Below are positions 1 through 8,840 of a stretch of DNA of 64,000 nt, one piece after another; the first letter of the stretch is position 1; each line of letters begins with the position of its first letter. This DNA comes from Blattabacterium cuenoti. GTDB taxonomy: Bacteria > Bacteroidota > Bacteroidia > Flavobacteriales > Blattabacteriaceae. The stretch spans positions 486,501 to 550,500 of the forward strand of contig NZ_CP059197.1 of NCBI RefSeq assembly GCF_014251735.1, given 5' to 3'. Position numbers and translations under genes: made by a program. A model generated the notes under the pieces. It had not been told where the DNA came from, made no database searches, and saw only the letters and a program-made list of their open reading frames with translations.

Positions 1-827
1 AAAATAATGTTTTCTTTTAAAAAAGTATATGGATTATAAATTCTTACTAAAAGATAATCTATGTTTGAACCTATAGCCAATGCAGTATTAGATGGAAGTG
101 TCCAAGGTGTAGTCGTCCAAGATATAAAATAAATGTCTCCCAAAAAATTACGAATTTCTTTTGGAAGAGTTTCTTTTTTAGCTTTAAATTTTAAAGTAGG
201 AGCTATTTGCTTTACTTCCTTATATGTTCCTGGCATGTTTAACTCATGATGACTTAATCCAGTTCCTGCAGCAGGGGAATATGGTTGAATTGTATAATCT
301 TTATAAAGAATCTTTTTTTGATATAGTGTTTTGATTAACCACCATATACTTTCTATATATTTTGAATGATATGTGACGAATGGTTTTTTCATGTCTAACC
401 AATATCCTATTTTGTCCGTAAATTTTATCCATTCTTTCATAGATTCGTTAACGAAACTTTCACAAATCCTATTATATTCTTCTACACTGATACTCTTTCC
501 TATATTGTTTTTAGTGATTCCCATTTTTTTCTCTACATTCAGCTCAATAGGTAATCCATGAGTATCCCATCCTGCTTTTCTAATCACTTTTTTCCCTTTA
601 ATAGTATGATATCTACAAAATATATCTTTTATCGTTCTTGCTACCATATGGTGTAGTCCTGGACTTCCATTTAAAGAAGGCGGACCCTCATAAAAAATAT
701 AGGTAGATATTCTATTTCCAGATTGAAAACTTTTTTGAACAATATTGTTTTTTTTCCAATATTGATATATTTCTGCAGCGATCTTTTTAAGATCTAGGTT
801 TTTATATTCTCTAAATATTTTTGACAT
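1..827 (-). CDS. ileS: Isoleucyl-tRNA synthetase, N-terminal part (runs off the left edge)
   Basis: Class I aminoacyl-tRNA synthetase that charges tRNA-Ile in the cytoplasm. About 275 N-terminal residues are visible, from an ATG at 827. The HIGH-type ATP motif appears as GLHH at residues 57-60 inside NGSPGLHHMVAR, the form seen in Bacteroidota-type IleS. GWDTHGLPIE follows at 86-95, and TTTPWTLPSN near residue 230 marks the start of the CP1 editing domain. The KMSKS loop and tRNA-binding end lie outside the window. It diverges from mutS across about 150 bases. Identity is very secure; completeness cannot be judged. Confidence 0.96.
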   Translation of the reverse strand, partial: MSKIFREYKNLDLKKIAAEIYQYWKKNNIVQKSFQSGNRISTYIFYEGPPSLNGSPGLHHMVARTIKDIFCRYHTIKGKKVIRKAGWDTHGLPIELNVEKKMGITKNNIGKSISVEEYNRICESFVNESMKEWIKFTDKIGYWLDMKKPFVTYHSKYIESIWWLIKTLYQKKILYKDYTIQPYSPAAGTGLSHHELNMPGTYKEVKQIAPTLKFKAKKETLPKEIRNFLGDIYFISWTTTPWTLPSNTALAIGSNIDYLLVRIYNPYTFLKENII

Positions 828-979
828 AATGAATCAAAATTCAAAAAAAAAGGTTTTTATCCTTTCAATTAAACTTTTTTATAAAAAAATACCCTATTTT
901 ATTTAATTGCTACTCTTCAATATATTATGAAATTAATGACCGTTTTTTGAAAATAAAGCCCAAATTACTTTTATATATT

Positions 980-3502
980 ATGAATAAAAACCAAAATTAT
1001 AATTTTCAAAAGGAAGAAACTCCATTAGTCAAACAATATAATGATATAAAAGCTAAATATCCAGATACTATATTATTATTTCAAGTGGGAGATTTTTATG
1101 AAACTTTTGGAGAAGATGCTATAAAGTGTTCTAAAATATTAGATATAGCTTTAGCAAGAAGATCTAACAGTCATAAAAACAATCATTTAGCGGGATTCCC
1201 TTATCACTCTTTAAATACTTATTTGCCAAGACTAATACGCTCAGGACATCGTGTAGCTATTTGTGATCAATTAGAAGAACCAAAAAAAGGAAAAAATATT
1301 GTCAAGAGAGGAGTCATAGAACTAGTAACACCAGGAATAGCTATAGACGAAAATATTTTACAAACTAAATCCAATAATTTTTTAGCCTCTATTCATGCAG
1401 ATAAAAAATACTTAGGATTAAGTTTTTTAGATATTTCCACAGGAGAATTTTTCATAGTAGAAGATGCCAAAGAAAATCTGATACACTATTTAAAACATTT
1501 TAATCCAAGTGAAATACTTTTTCAAAGAAGAGAAAAAAAGTATTTTGAGGAATTGTTTCAAAACAAGTATTATACCTTCATTATGGAAGATTGGATGTTT
1601 AATTATCCATTCGCATATGAAAAATTAATATCTCATTTTCAAACAAATTCTTTAAAAGGCTTTGGGATTGAAGATTTAAAATTAGGAATTATAGCATCCG
1701 GAGTTATATTAAGTTATTTATATGATACACAGCATTATAAAATAAAACACATTTCAAACATTAAAAGAATCAAAAAAGAGGAACACATGTGGATTGATGA
1801 TTTTACTTTCCAAAACTTGGAAATATTTCATGGCCTGAATAAACAAGGAGTCTCCTTAATTGATATCATAGATCAAACCTTAACCCCTATGGGAAGTCGA
1901 TTATTAAAACATTGGATTTATTTTCCTTTAATCAATATTGCTTCTATAAAAAAACGTCACCAAATAGTAGAAGAATTATTTTTGAATCTTTCAATTCTTG
2001 ATTTTATCCAAAAAAAACTTAAAGAAGTCTATGATATCGAACGAATGATTTCAAAAATGGCCATTGGTAGAATTTCTCCACGTGAAATCATTACATTACA
2101 TAAATCTTTGACAGCTATTTATGACATACAAAAAATTTTATTATCCAAACAATCTAAAATTCTCTCAGAAATAGGAAATTGCTTTCAAGATTGCCATATA
2201 ATATCTAAAAAAATTACAGAAACTATCCACCTAGATCCTCCAAATCATATTGAAAAAGGAAATGTAATTGTAAAAGGATTTTCTCAAGAATTAGACAAGA
2301 TTCGTTTTCTATGTTTTTCCAAAAAAGAATATCTCGAAAAACTCCGTTCTATTGAACAATTAAATACAGGGATTTCCAATTTAAAAATTGGTTATAATAA
2401 CATTTTCGGATATTTTTTTGAAGTTAAAAGCACAAAAAAACACAAAGTTCCATCTCATTGGATACGAAAGCAAACATTGACTAATTCGGAAAGATATACT
2501 ACTGAAGAATTAAAGAATTATGAATTGCAAATTCTAAATTCTGAACATAAAATTTTATCTCTTGAAAAAGAAATTTTCCATAATCTGATCAACCAACTAT
2601 TAAAATATATAAAACCTTTACAGAAAAATGCAAAAATAATTGCAAAATTAGATGTGTTATGTTCATTTTCTATTTCTGCGTTAGAAAATAATTATATAAA
2701 ACCGGAAATAACTCATTCTTTTAAACTATGTATAAAAAAAGGAAGACATCCGGTAATTGAAAGACAATTTATTTCTAAAATATCCTATATTCCTAATGAT
2801 GTTTTTTTAGATAAAACAGATCAACAAATCATGATTATCACAGGACCGAATATGTCCGGAAAATCAGCTATTTTACGTCAAACAGCTATCATCATACTAA
2901 TGGCTCACATTGGAAGTTTCGTTCCTGCTCAATATGCAAAAATTGGTTTAGTAGATAAAATGTTTAGCAGAGTTGGAGCCTCTGATAATATTTCTTTAGG
3001 AGAATCTACTTTTATGGTAGAAATGAATGAAACCGCAAACATATTAAACAATCTTTCTAAAAGAAGTTTTCTTATTTTAGATGAAATTGGACGAGGAACT
3101 AGTACATATGATGGAATATCTATTGCTTGGTCCATTGTTGAATTTTTACATGAAAACTCTTTTAGACCTTTAACTTTATTCGCTACTCATTATCATGAAT
3201 TAAACAAGATGAGTTCTTTTTTCAAAAGAATTCAAAACTACCACATTTCTGTAAAGAAGATTAATGAAAATATTATTTTTATGCGAACATTGATTGATGG
3301 AGGTAGCGAACATAGCTTTGGAATTCATGTAGCAAAAATTTCAGGAATGCCTATAAAAGTCATCCACAGAGCGAAAGAAATATTAAAAACGTTAGATAAA
3401 AAAAATCAATTTTTTCAAGAAGAAAATCCTAAAATTTTCTTCAAGAAAAAAGCATTTGTTATCCTGAAAAAAATTATGAATTATTTCTTTAAAAGAAAAT
3501 AA
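980..3502 (+). CDS. mutS: DNA mismatch repair ATPase MutS
   Basis: Recognises mismatches and small loops and starts mismatch repair. The protein has 840 residues, close to the usual 850. The mismatch-wedging Phe-x-Glu motif is F39-Y40-E41 within QVGDFYETFGEDA. The Walker A loop GPNMSGKS starts near residue 622, and Walker B (LILDEIGRGTS) and the ATHYHEL switch follow. I chose the ATG at 980; an in-frame TTG at 947 would add 11 residues with no family counterpart. The dimerisation and C-terminal region looks slightly shortened and lysine-rich. No MutL is in the window, so whether the full pathway is kept is unknown. Confidence 0.95.
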   Translation: MNKNQNYNFQKEETPLVKQYNDIKAKYPDTILLFQVGDFYETFGEDAIKCSKILDIALARRSNSHKNNHLAGFPYHSLNTYLPRLIRSGHRVAICDQLEEPKKGKNIVKRGVIELVTPGIAIDENILQTKSNNFLASIHADKKYLGLSFLDISTGEFFIVEDAKENLIHYLKHFNPSEILFQRREKKYFEELFQNKYYTFIMEDWMFNYPFAYEKLISHFQTNSLKGFGIEDLKLGIIASGVILSYLYDTQHYKIKHISNIKRIKKEEHMWIDDFTFQNLEIFHGLNKQGVSLIDIIDQTLTPMGSRLLKHWIYFPLINIASIKKRHQIVEELFLNLSILDFIQKKLKEVYDIERMISKMAIGRISPREIITLHKSLTAIYDIQKILLSKQSKILSEIGNCFQDCHIISKKITETIHLDPPNHIEKGNVIVKGFSQELDKIRFLCFSKKEYLEKLRSIEQLNTGISNLKIGYNNIFGYFFEVKSTKKHKVPSHWIRKQTLTNSERYTTEELKNYELQILNSEHKILSLEKEIFHNLINQLLKYIKPLQKNAKIIAKLDVLCSFSISALENNYIKPEITHSFKLCIKKGRHPVIERQFISKISYIPNDVFLDKTDQQIMIITGPNMSGKSAILRQTAIIILMAHIGSFVPAQYAKIGLVDKMFSRVGASDNISLGESTFMVEMNETANILNNLSKRSFLILDEIGRGTSTYDGISIAWSIVEFLHENSFRPLTLFATHYHELNKMSSFFKRIQNYHISVKKINENIIFMRTLIDGGSEHSFGIHVAKISGMPIKVIHRAKEILKTLDKKNQFFQEENPKIFFKKKAFVILKKIMNYFFKRK

Positions 3503-3506
3503 ATTA

Positions 3507-3539
3507 TTTGCGATATATATTAAAGTGTTTTTACCTTTA
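3507..3539 (+). promoter_or_regulatory. Candidate Bacteroidota promoter for the tRNA-Gly/tRNA-Leu pair
   Basis: TTTG at 3507-3510, a 21-base spacer, then TACCTTTA at 3532-3539. This fits the Bacteroidota primary sigma pattern (TTTG, 17-23 bases, TAnnTTTG), with one mismatch at the last base. The predicted start lies about 15-20 bases upstream of tRNA-Gly. Assigned from pattern and position only. Confidence 0.5.
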
Positions 3540-3561
3540 TATAGTCATTTGTTTTTAACAA

Positions 3562-3634
3562 GCGAGAATAGCTCAGGTGGTAGAGTACGACCTTGCCAAG
3601 GTCGGGGTCGCGGGTTCGAATCCCGTTTCTCGCT
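3562..3634 (+). tRNA. tRNA-Gly(GCC)
   Basis: A 73-base cloverleaf. The acceptor GCGAGAA pairs with TTCTCGC at 3627-3633, and the discriminator is T3634. The anticodon loop TTGCCAA sits at 3593-3599 with GCC at 3595-3597, and the T-loop GTTCGAATC is present. The 3' CCA is not encoded. A run of T follows, and tRNA-Leu starts 11 bases later, so the two are probably co-transcribed. Confidence 0.96.
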
Positions 3635-3645
3635 TTTTTTTTACC

Positions 3646-3730
3646 ACCCGGGTGGTGGAACTGGTAGACACACAGGACTTAAAATCCTGTGATCTGTAAG
3701 ATCGTACGGGTTCGAATCCCGTCCCGGGTA
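3646..3730 (+). tRNA. tRNA-Leu(TAA)
   Basis: An 85-base class II tRNA with a variable arm. The acceptor ACCCGGG (3646-3652) pairs with CCCGGGT (3723-3729), and the discriminator is A3730. The anticodon loop CTTAAAA at 3678-3684 has TAA at 3680-3682. The T-arm ACGGG-TTCGAAT-CCCGT is intact. The CCA is not encoded. It ends only 6 bases from the convergent guaB stop, leaving no room for a separate terminator. Confidence 0.96.
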
Positions 3731-3736
3731 TTCTTT

Positions 3737-5212
3737 CTACTCTCCTATTTTTTTATAATTGAAATAATTTGGAGATTCCTTTGTAATGCTTACACTATGT
3801 GGATGATTTTCTTTTAATCCAGAATTAGTAATTGTTACAAATTTTCCCATTTCCATTAGTTCTGGAATAGTAGAAACTCCACAATATCCCATTCCCGAAC
3901 GCAATCCTCCACAAATCTGATAAAGAACATCTTTCATTTTTCCTTGATAAGGAACTTTTGCTTCTATTCCTTCTGGAACAGATTTTTCATTAAATTGAAA
4001 ATAACGATCTCTACTTCCTCTTTTCATAGCATCTAATGACCCCATTCCTACATAAGTTTTGAATTTTCTCCCTTGAAAAATTATTTCTTCACCTGGAGCC
4101 TCATCAGTTCCTGCAAACAAGCTACCAATCATTACAGAACTTGCTCCAGCAGCAATAGCTTTAACTACATCTCCAGAATACCTAATTCCTCCATCCGAAA
4201 TGACATTTACATTTCTTTTTTTTGCATATTCACAAACATCTTGTATAGCAGTTATTTGTGGCATTCCTACTCCAGCAATAACTCTTGTTGTACAAATAGA
4301 TCCGGAACCAATTCCAACTTTTAAAATAGTAGAACCAGCGTCTATTAAATCTTTAGCTGCTTCCATAGTAACTATATTTCCAGCTATTAAAACTATTTCT
4401 GGAAAACAAGTTCTGATGGATTTTATCATTTTTAACACACTGAGAGTATGACCATGAGCTGAATCTATGGAAATAAGATCTACTCCTACTTTTACTAAAG
4501 AATCTACCCGATCCAAAGTATTTTTGTCTATTCCTACAGCTGCTCCCACACGCAAACGTCCTCTAGAATCTTTGCAAGCATTGGGATATTCTATTAAATT
4601 ATCTATATCTCTGATAGTAATTAGACCCACCAGTTTTTTCAAATCATCTACAATAGGTAGTTTTTCTATTCTTTCTTTCAAAAGAATATTTTTTGCCTCT
4701 TCTAAAGTTATGTTTCTTTTAGAAGTAATTAATTTTTCTTTGGTCATTACATCTTCAACTAAAGAATCTAAATCCATACGATATTTAATATCTCTATTAG
4801 TTATAATCCCTACTAAAACATGATCGTCATCAATTACAGGAAGTCCTGATATATGATACTTTTTCATAAGATATTGTGCATCTCTAAGTGTTGATTTCCT
4901 AGATAAAGTAATAGGATCATCTATCATTCCGCTTTCACTCCTTTTTACCTTGTAAACCTCTTCCGATTGGTTTTTTATATTCATATTTTTATGAATAATT
5001 CCCATACCACCTTCTCTAGCTATAGATATAGCTAGAGAAGATTCTGTTACAGTATCCATAGCCGCGCTCAATATGGGTATGTTAAGAGTTATATCAAATG
5101 TTAAGGAAGTCTTAAGAGATACTTCTGACGGAAGAATAGAAGAAAAGGATGGAACAAGTAATACATCATCAAAAGTTAATGCTTCCTTTAAAATTTTTTT
5201 ATTTAAAGACAT
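3737..5212 (-). CDS. guaB: Inosine-5'-monophosphate dehydrogenase
   Basis: Oxidises IMP to XMP with NAD+, the committed step to GMP. The protein has 491 residues, a normal length. An N-terminal barrel segment (FDDVLLVPSFS) is followed by two CBS domains at about residues 95-205. The catalytic loop GIGSGSICTTR carries the nucleophile Cys307, and the flap region KYFQFNE-type sequence and the C-terminal barrel are complete. It is a single-gene unit between the tRNA pair and the lipoprotein. A candidate promoter lies at 5290-5323. Several open frames on the opposite strand inside this gene are codon-bias shadows. Confidence 0.96.
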   Translation of the reverse strand: MSLNKKILKEALTFDDVLLVPSFSSILPSEVSLKTSLTFDITLNIPILSAAMDTVTESSLAISIAREGGMGIIHKNMNIKNQSEEVYKVKRSESGMIDDPITLSRKSTLRDAQYLMKKYHISGLPVIDDDHVLVGIITNRDIKYRMDLDSLVEDVMTKEKLITSKRNITLEEAKNILLKERIEKLPIVDDLKKLVGLITIRDIDNLIEYPNACKDSRGRLRVGAAVGIDKNTLDRVDSLVKVGVDLISIDSAHGHTLSVLKMIKSIRTCFPEIVLIAGNIVTMEAAKDLIDAGSTILKVGIGSGSICTTRVIAGVGMPQITAIQDVCEYAKKRNVNVISDGGIRYSGDVVKAIAAGASSVMIGSLFAGTDEAPGEEIIFQGRKFKTYVGMGSLDAMKRGSRDRYFQFNEKSVPEGIEAKVPYQGKMKDVLYQICGGLRSGMGYCGVSTIPELMEMGKFVTITNSGLKENHPHSVSITKESPNYFNYKKIGE

Positions 5213-5289
5213 AATCTTGATTGTTTTTTTTAAAATATATGTAATTTTAAATAGTTAAGTGATTTAGGATGATCTAATATTCTTATTTT

Positions 5290-5323
5290 CAAACTAAATA
5301 AAAAAGAATAAGTTGGCATTCAA
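5290..5323 (-). promoter_or_regulatory. Candidate guaB promoter
   Basis: Read on the minus strand: TTG (complement of 5321-5323), a 23-base spacer, then TTAGTTTG (complement of 5290-5297), one mismatch from TAnnTTTG. It leaves a leader of roughly 70 bases before the guaB ATG. The 5213-5434 interval otherwise holds only A/T tracts, including an imperfect T8-C-A8 palindrome near 5340-5356. Confidence 0.35.
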
Positions 5324-5434
5324 TATGTCATTTTTCATTTTTTTTCAAAAAAAATCAAATAATGATATATTTTTTCATTCCAAATTTTTATATAAATTTG
5401 TCCAGAATATGTTATAACTGAAATACTATTGATT

Positions 5435-5731
5435 ATGATGAAAAAATTAAGAATTACTGTAACCACAATTTTTTTAGCAATATTTTTATTTACAAGTAGT
5501 TGTAATAACAAATCTAAAAACGAAAATAGCAATCCTACTACAACAGAAGAGGAAAAAACAGCTAATACGAATGATAATACAACAAATTCTGCTCCTACTA
5601 CTCCTCCTTCTACATCATCTAGTGAGGAAGAAACCTCCAATTCGAATTCAAAAAATGAAGATTCCACATCTAATAACAATAAAGAAAAAGACAAGGTAAC
5701 TTCTGAAGAGAACGAAAAAAATAATAAATAA
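5435..5731 (+). CDS. Small low-complexity lipoprotein of unknown function
   Basis: I do not recognise a family. The 98-residue product has a charged start (MMKKLR), a hydrophobic stretch and a lipobox-like FTSSC with the lipidation Cys at residue 23, so it is predicted to be exported and acylated. The remaining 75 residues consist almost only of N, S, T, E, K, D and P, with practically no hydrophobic or aromatic residues. That suggests a disordered, hydrophilic tail at the cell surface. ATGs at 5435 and 5438 are both possible, and a TTG at 5429 is less likely. It is a lone gene followed by a strong hairpin terminator. Confidence 0.7.
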   Translation: MMKKLRITVTTIFLAIFLFTSSCNNKSKNENSNPTTTEEEKTANTNDNTTNSAPTTPPSTSSSEEETSNSNSKNEDSTSNNNKEKDKVTSEENEKNNK

Positions 5732-5735
5732 AAAA

Positions 5736-5782
5736 AAAACCAAAAGAGAGGAAAAGCTCAAGTTTTTTTCTCTTTTGGTTTT
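5736..5782. terminator. Bidirectional hairpin terminator between the lipoprotein and rplS
   Basis: Perfect 14-base inverted repeat: AAAACCAAAAGAGA at 5736-5749 and TCTCTTTTGGTTTT at 5769-5782, with a 19-base loop. The arms end in A and T runs, so a U-tract forms on either strand. It sits 4 bases after the lipoprotein stop and 4 bases beyond the rplS stop. It is the strongest hairpin in the window. Confidence 0.85.
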
Positions 5783-5786
5783 GCCG

Positions 5787-6137
5787 TTACCTACTTTTTA
5801 CTCTTGCTTTCTTACCTCGAAGAAATCTAAAATAATAAATTTTTGATTTACGTACTTTTCCTTTTTTATTTATTACAATGCTTTTTATACTAGGTTGATT
5901 GAAAATAAATATACGTTCTATTCCTATTTCTCCACTCATTTTGCGAACAGTGAAAGTTTTTGTTAGTCCTTTTCCTTGTCTCTTAATAACCACTCCTTTA
6001 AAAGATTGAATTCTTTTTTTTTCTCCTTCTTTAATTTCAAAAAAAACAGTGATAGTATCTCCAGAACCAAATGGAGGGAAATAATTCTTTTGAATATATT
6101 TTTCTTCTATATATTTCACAAAATTTTCCTTTGACAT
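5787..6137 (-). CDS. rplS: 50S ribosomal protein L19
   Basis: Large-subunit protein at the 30S-50S interface. The 116 residues match the family, with GDTITVFFEIKEGEKKRIQSF, the GVVIKRQGKG core and the RGKKARVKSR tail. It is the last gene of the long minus-strand block, 12 bases after glmM, and ends at the bidirectional hairpin. The trmD/rimM/rpsP neighbours common in other phyla are absent here. Confidence 0.97.
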   Translation of the reverse strand: MSKENFVKYIEEKYIQKNYFPPFGSGDTITVFFEIKEGEKKRIQSFKGVVIKRQGKGLTKTFTVRKMSGEIGIERIFIFNQPSIKSIVINKKGKVRKSKIYYFRFLRGKKARVKSR

Positions 6138-6149
6138 TACGTTATAAAA

Positions 6150-7541
6150 TTAATTATTATTTTTCATTTCATATAGAATCTGTTTTGTCAAAAAATCCGT
6201 TCTTTTTTTTGAGTAGCTTTCTATATGTAACCGAAGAATATTTTCGGTATTAGATTTTCTCACATGGATCCATTCATTATTTAGCAAATAAATCTTGATT
6301 CCATCTTCAAGATCCATATTTTTTCCTTTATATTTATCTTTCATTCTTTCTATAATTTCTCCAATTTTTTGATTGGAAGATAATCTAATTTTCCTTTTAG
6401 ACATAAAGTAATTAGGATATCTTTTTTTTAATTTAGTTAACGATATTCTGGAAAGTTTAGCGACATGAGTTAAAAATAAAGCAATACCTACCAATGCATC
6501 TCTTCCATAACGTAAATCGGGGTAAATAACCCCTCCGTTACCTTCTCCTCCAATAATAGCTTTAACTTCTTTCATTTTCTTCACAACATGTACTTCTCCT
6601 ACAGAAGTAGAATAATAGGGAGCTCCTTTATTGGTAGATAAATCTTTTAATGCATGAGAAGAAGATGAAGTAGAAACGATAGGTCCTATTTTATTTCCCA
6701 ATAAATAATCTGCAATTGATACCAAAGTATATTCCTCTCCAAAGAAGTCTCCATTTTCACAAATAAATACCACTCTATCCACATCTGGATCTACAGAGAT
6801 TCCTAAATCTGCTCTCATTTGTGGTACTTTTTTGCAAATTTCTTTTAAATTTTTCTCAATGGGTTCAGGATTATGAGTAAAATCTCCATGAGGATCACAA
6901 TACATTTTTATTACTTTTACTCCCAAACATTTTAAAAGAATAGGAACTGCTATTCCTCCAGTAGAATTAATTCCATCCACAACAATTTTAAATCTAGCTT
7001 CTTTAATAATCTCTTTATCTACCAACGGTAAAGAAAGAATAGTATCTATATGTTTATGAATATAATTCTTTTTATATCGATGAGTACCTAATTTATTAAA
7101 AGAAACAAAATGGAAATACTCTTTTTCCACTATATGAAATACTTTTTGAAAGTCTTCTTCAGATAAAAATTCTCCTTGGGAATTAAACATCTTTAATCCA
7201 TTCCAATTTTTTGGATTATGACTGGCTGTTAACATTATACCTCCATCTGCTTTTTCATTCATAACGGCTATCCCAACAGTAGGGGTTGTAGATAAACCAA
7301 TGTCAATAACATCTACTCCAAGACTTTGAAAAGTTATAACCAAAAATCGTTGAAAAATGGAAGATGTCATACGTCCATCTCTGCCTAATACTATTAAATA
7401 CTTATTTTTATTCTTATATTTCCTTTTCATCCAGGAAACATATCCCGCTGAAAATTTGATAATCTCTAGAGGAGAAAAACCTTCCCCTTTTTTTCCTCCC
7501 AGTGTACCTCTTATTCCAGATGAAGATTTTACAAGTGTCAA
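6150..7541 (-). CDS. glmM: Phosphoglucosamine mutase / phosphohexomutase family
   Basis: Converts glucosamine-6-phosphate to glucosamine-1-phosphate for UDP-GlcNAc and cell-wall synthesis. The 463 residues cover the four family domains. The phosphoserine loop is TASHNPKNWNG with Ser107, the Mg loop DPDVDRV, the sugar loop GGEGNGG, and the phosphate-binding loop RKSNTEN near the C-terminus. The start is a TTG at 7541 (TLVKSSSGIRG aligns with family N-termini, and no ATG fits). It could act as a broader phosphomannomutase or phosphoglucomutase, but the GlmU-like gene at 57917-59122 and MurA favour a GlmM role. Confidence 0.85.
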   Translation of the reverse strand: MTLVKSSSGIRGTLGGKKGEGFSPLEIIKFSAGYVSWMKRKYKNKNKYLIVLGRDGRMTSSIFQRFLVITFQSLGVDVIDIGLSTTPTVGIAVMNEKADGGIMLTASHNPKNWNGLKMFNSQGEFLSEEDFQKVFHIVEKEYFHFVSFNKLGTHRYKKNYIHKHIDTILSLPLVDKEIIKEARFKIVVDGINSTGGIAVPILLKCLGVKVIKMYCDPHGDFTHNPEPIEKNLKEICKKVPQMRADLGISVDPDVDRVVFICENGDFFGEEYTLVSIADYLLGNKIGPIVSTSSSSHALKDLSTNKGAPYYSTSVGEVHVVKKMKEVKAIIGGEGNGGVIYPDLRYGRDALVGIALFLTHVAKLSRISLTKLKKRYPNYFMSKRKIRLSSNQKIGEIIERMKDKYKGKNMDLEDGIKIYLLNNEWIHVRKSNTENILRLHIESYSKKRTDFLTKQILYEMKNNN

Positions 7542-7593
7542 AAATTAATTGGATTTTTCTATATAACAAAAATACAAAATTAATTCTTGAAAA

Positions 7594-8829
7594 TTACTCA
7601 AATTTAATCACTTTAATAGGAGGTATTTTATTAATAATAAATAAAGAAGGAAAAAAAACGGAAAAAAAACATACTGATATAATAGATATATTAACAAATA
7701 AAAAGTAATTTATATTTAAATGAATGGGAACAACATTGACATAATATTGTGTTTGATTTAATGATATCAATTGGAATTTTTGTTGTAGTATTAAAAACAA
7801 AAAACTAATACTATTTCCTATTATTAACGGAGGTATTAAAATATGTATAATATAATATAAAAATATTTTCTGTATGATTCTATTTCTAGCTCCTAAAGTT
7901 TTTAAAATACCTATGGTTTTCATTCTTTCTAAAAGAAGTATTAGAGAAAATACAATTATATTAAATATTATAGCTATAATAACAATAAAAATAATAACAA
8001 AAATATTAACATTAAAAACATTTAACCATTCCATAATATCTTTATGATATTGATCATATATAGTTTTAACTAGGAATTTATCAGAATATTTATGATCTAT
8101 TTCTTTCTTTATAGATTCTATTCTATTAGGATCAATAGAAAATGTAAAAATTTCAAATCCTTCTACAAAATCATGTTTCCATCCATTAACACTCTGTATA
8201 TGTCTCATATCGCCAATCAGATAAACATCATCAAATTCAGGAATTCCTGTTTCGTATAAACCACATACATAAAATTTTTTATAAAAAACAGAAGGTTTTC
8301 CATTTTTAATGGAAATAAAACCTATTAAAATAGAGGATCCTTTATTTAATCTCAATAAAATAGAATTTTTTTTGGATAAAAAAATTCCATAACTGGAAAA
8401 CAAATTTTTCTTTGATCCTGATACTAAAAAATTTTTAAAAAAAACAGGATTATGATCTTTGGATATTCCTTTGAAAACAAATCTATCTATATCTTGTATT
8501 CCTTTATTTGTAGTACAAATTATTACTTCTTTTTCAGAAAAAGGAGAAATACAACTAACGGAATTAAAAAGAAACAAATTCTTCTTTTCTAAAGAAAGAA
8601 AACAGGTTTTTTTTTTCGGATTACTTGTGACAATAATTGGACCTTGAATATTTAAAAATTTCTCGTTGATTACTTTTTTAAACCCAAAACCTATAGAAAA
8701 AGTTAAAATACTTATAATTACACTAAATACTATAGTGTGTTGTGTCACTAAAACTATAGTACGTAATACTTTCTTTTTTCTGCAATCTTTCCAAATTGTT
8801 TTTCTGGAAAAAAACCATTCAAAATTCAA
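7594..8829 (-). CDS. FtsX/LolE-type ABC transporter permease
   Basis: Inner-membrane permease of the MacB/LolC/LolE superfamily, probably for lipoprotein release to the outer membrane. The 411 residues have one membrane segment at about 25-50. A soluble periplasmic domain follows at about 55-265. Three more segments lie in the C-terminal FtsX-like domain (about 270-300, 325-350 and 375-400). The start is a TTG at 8829, with no ATG in frame nearby. Its ATPase is not adjacent, so the cognate LolD-like partner must lie elsewhere. An A10 tract interrupts nothing in the present frame. The exact substrate is inferred. Confidence 0.75.
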   Translation of the reverse strand: MNFEWFFSRKTIWKDCRKKKVLRTIVLVTQHTIVFSVIISILTFSIGFGFKKVINEKFLNIQGPIIVTSNPKKKTCFLSLEKKNLFLFNSVSCISPFSEKEVIICTTNKGIQDIDRFVFKGISKDHNPVFFKNFLVSGSKKNLFSSYGIFLSKKNSILLRLNKGSSILIGFISIKNGKPSVFYKKFYVCGLYETGIPEFDDVYLIGDMRHIQSVNGWKHDFVEGFEIFTFSIDPNRIESIKKEIDHKYSDKFLVKTIYDQYHKDIMEWLNVFNVNIFVIIFIVIIAIIFNIIVFSLILLLERMKTIGILKTLGARNRIIQKIFLYYIIHILIPPLIIGNSISFLFLILQQKFQLISLNQTQYYVNVVPIHLNINYFLFVNISIISVCFFSVFFPSLFIINKIPPIKVIKFE

Positions 8830-8840
8830 TAAACTTTCAT

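Noticed and set aside
947-979. An 11-codon extension of mutS from a TTG
   Set aside because: The ATG at 980 gives the family length and N-terminus. The extension is A/T-biased and not conserved in MutS proteins.
4073-4823. Three plus-strand open frames inside guaB
   Set aside because: They lie antisense to conserved IMP dehydrogenase codons and have no family resemblance or start signals.
5335-5694. 119-codon open frame on the minus strand over the lipoprotein
   Set aside because: Its composition (runs of S, L, V, E) mirrors the low-complexity tail of the plus-strand gene read backwards. It has no recognisable domain and the plus-strand gene has a proper signal peptide and terminator.
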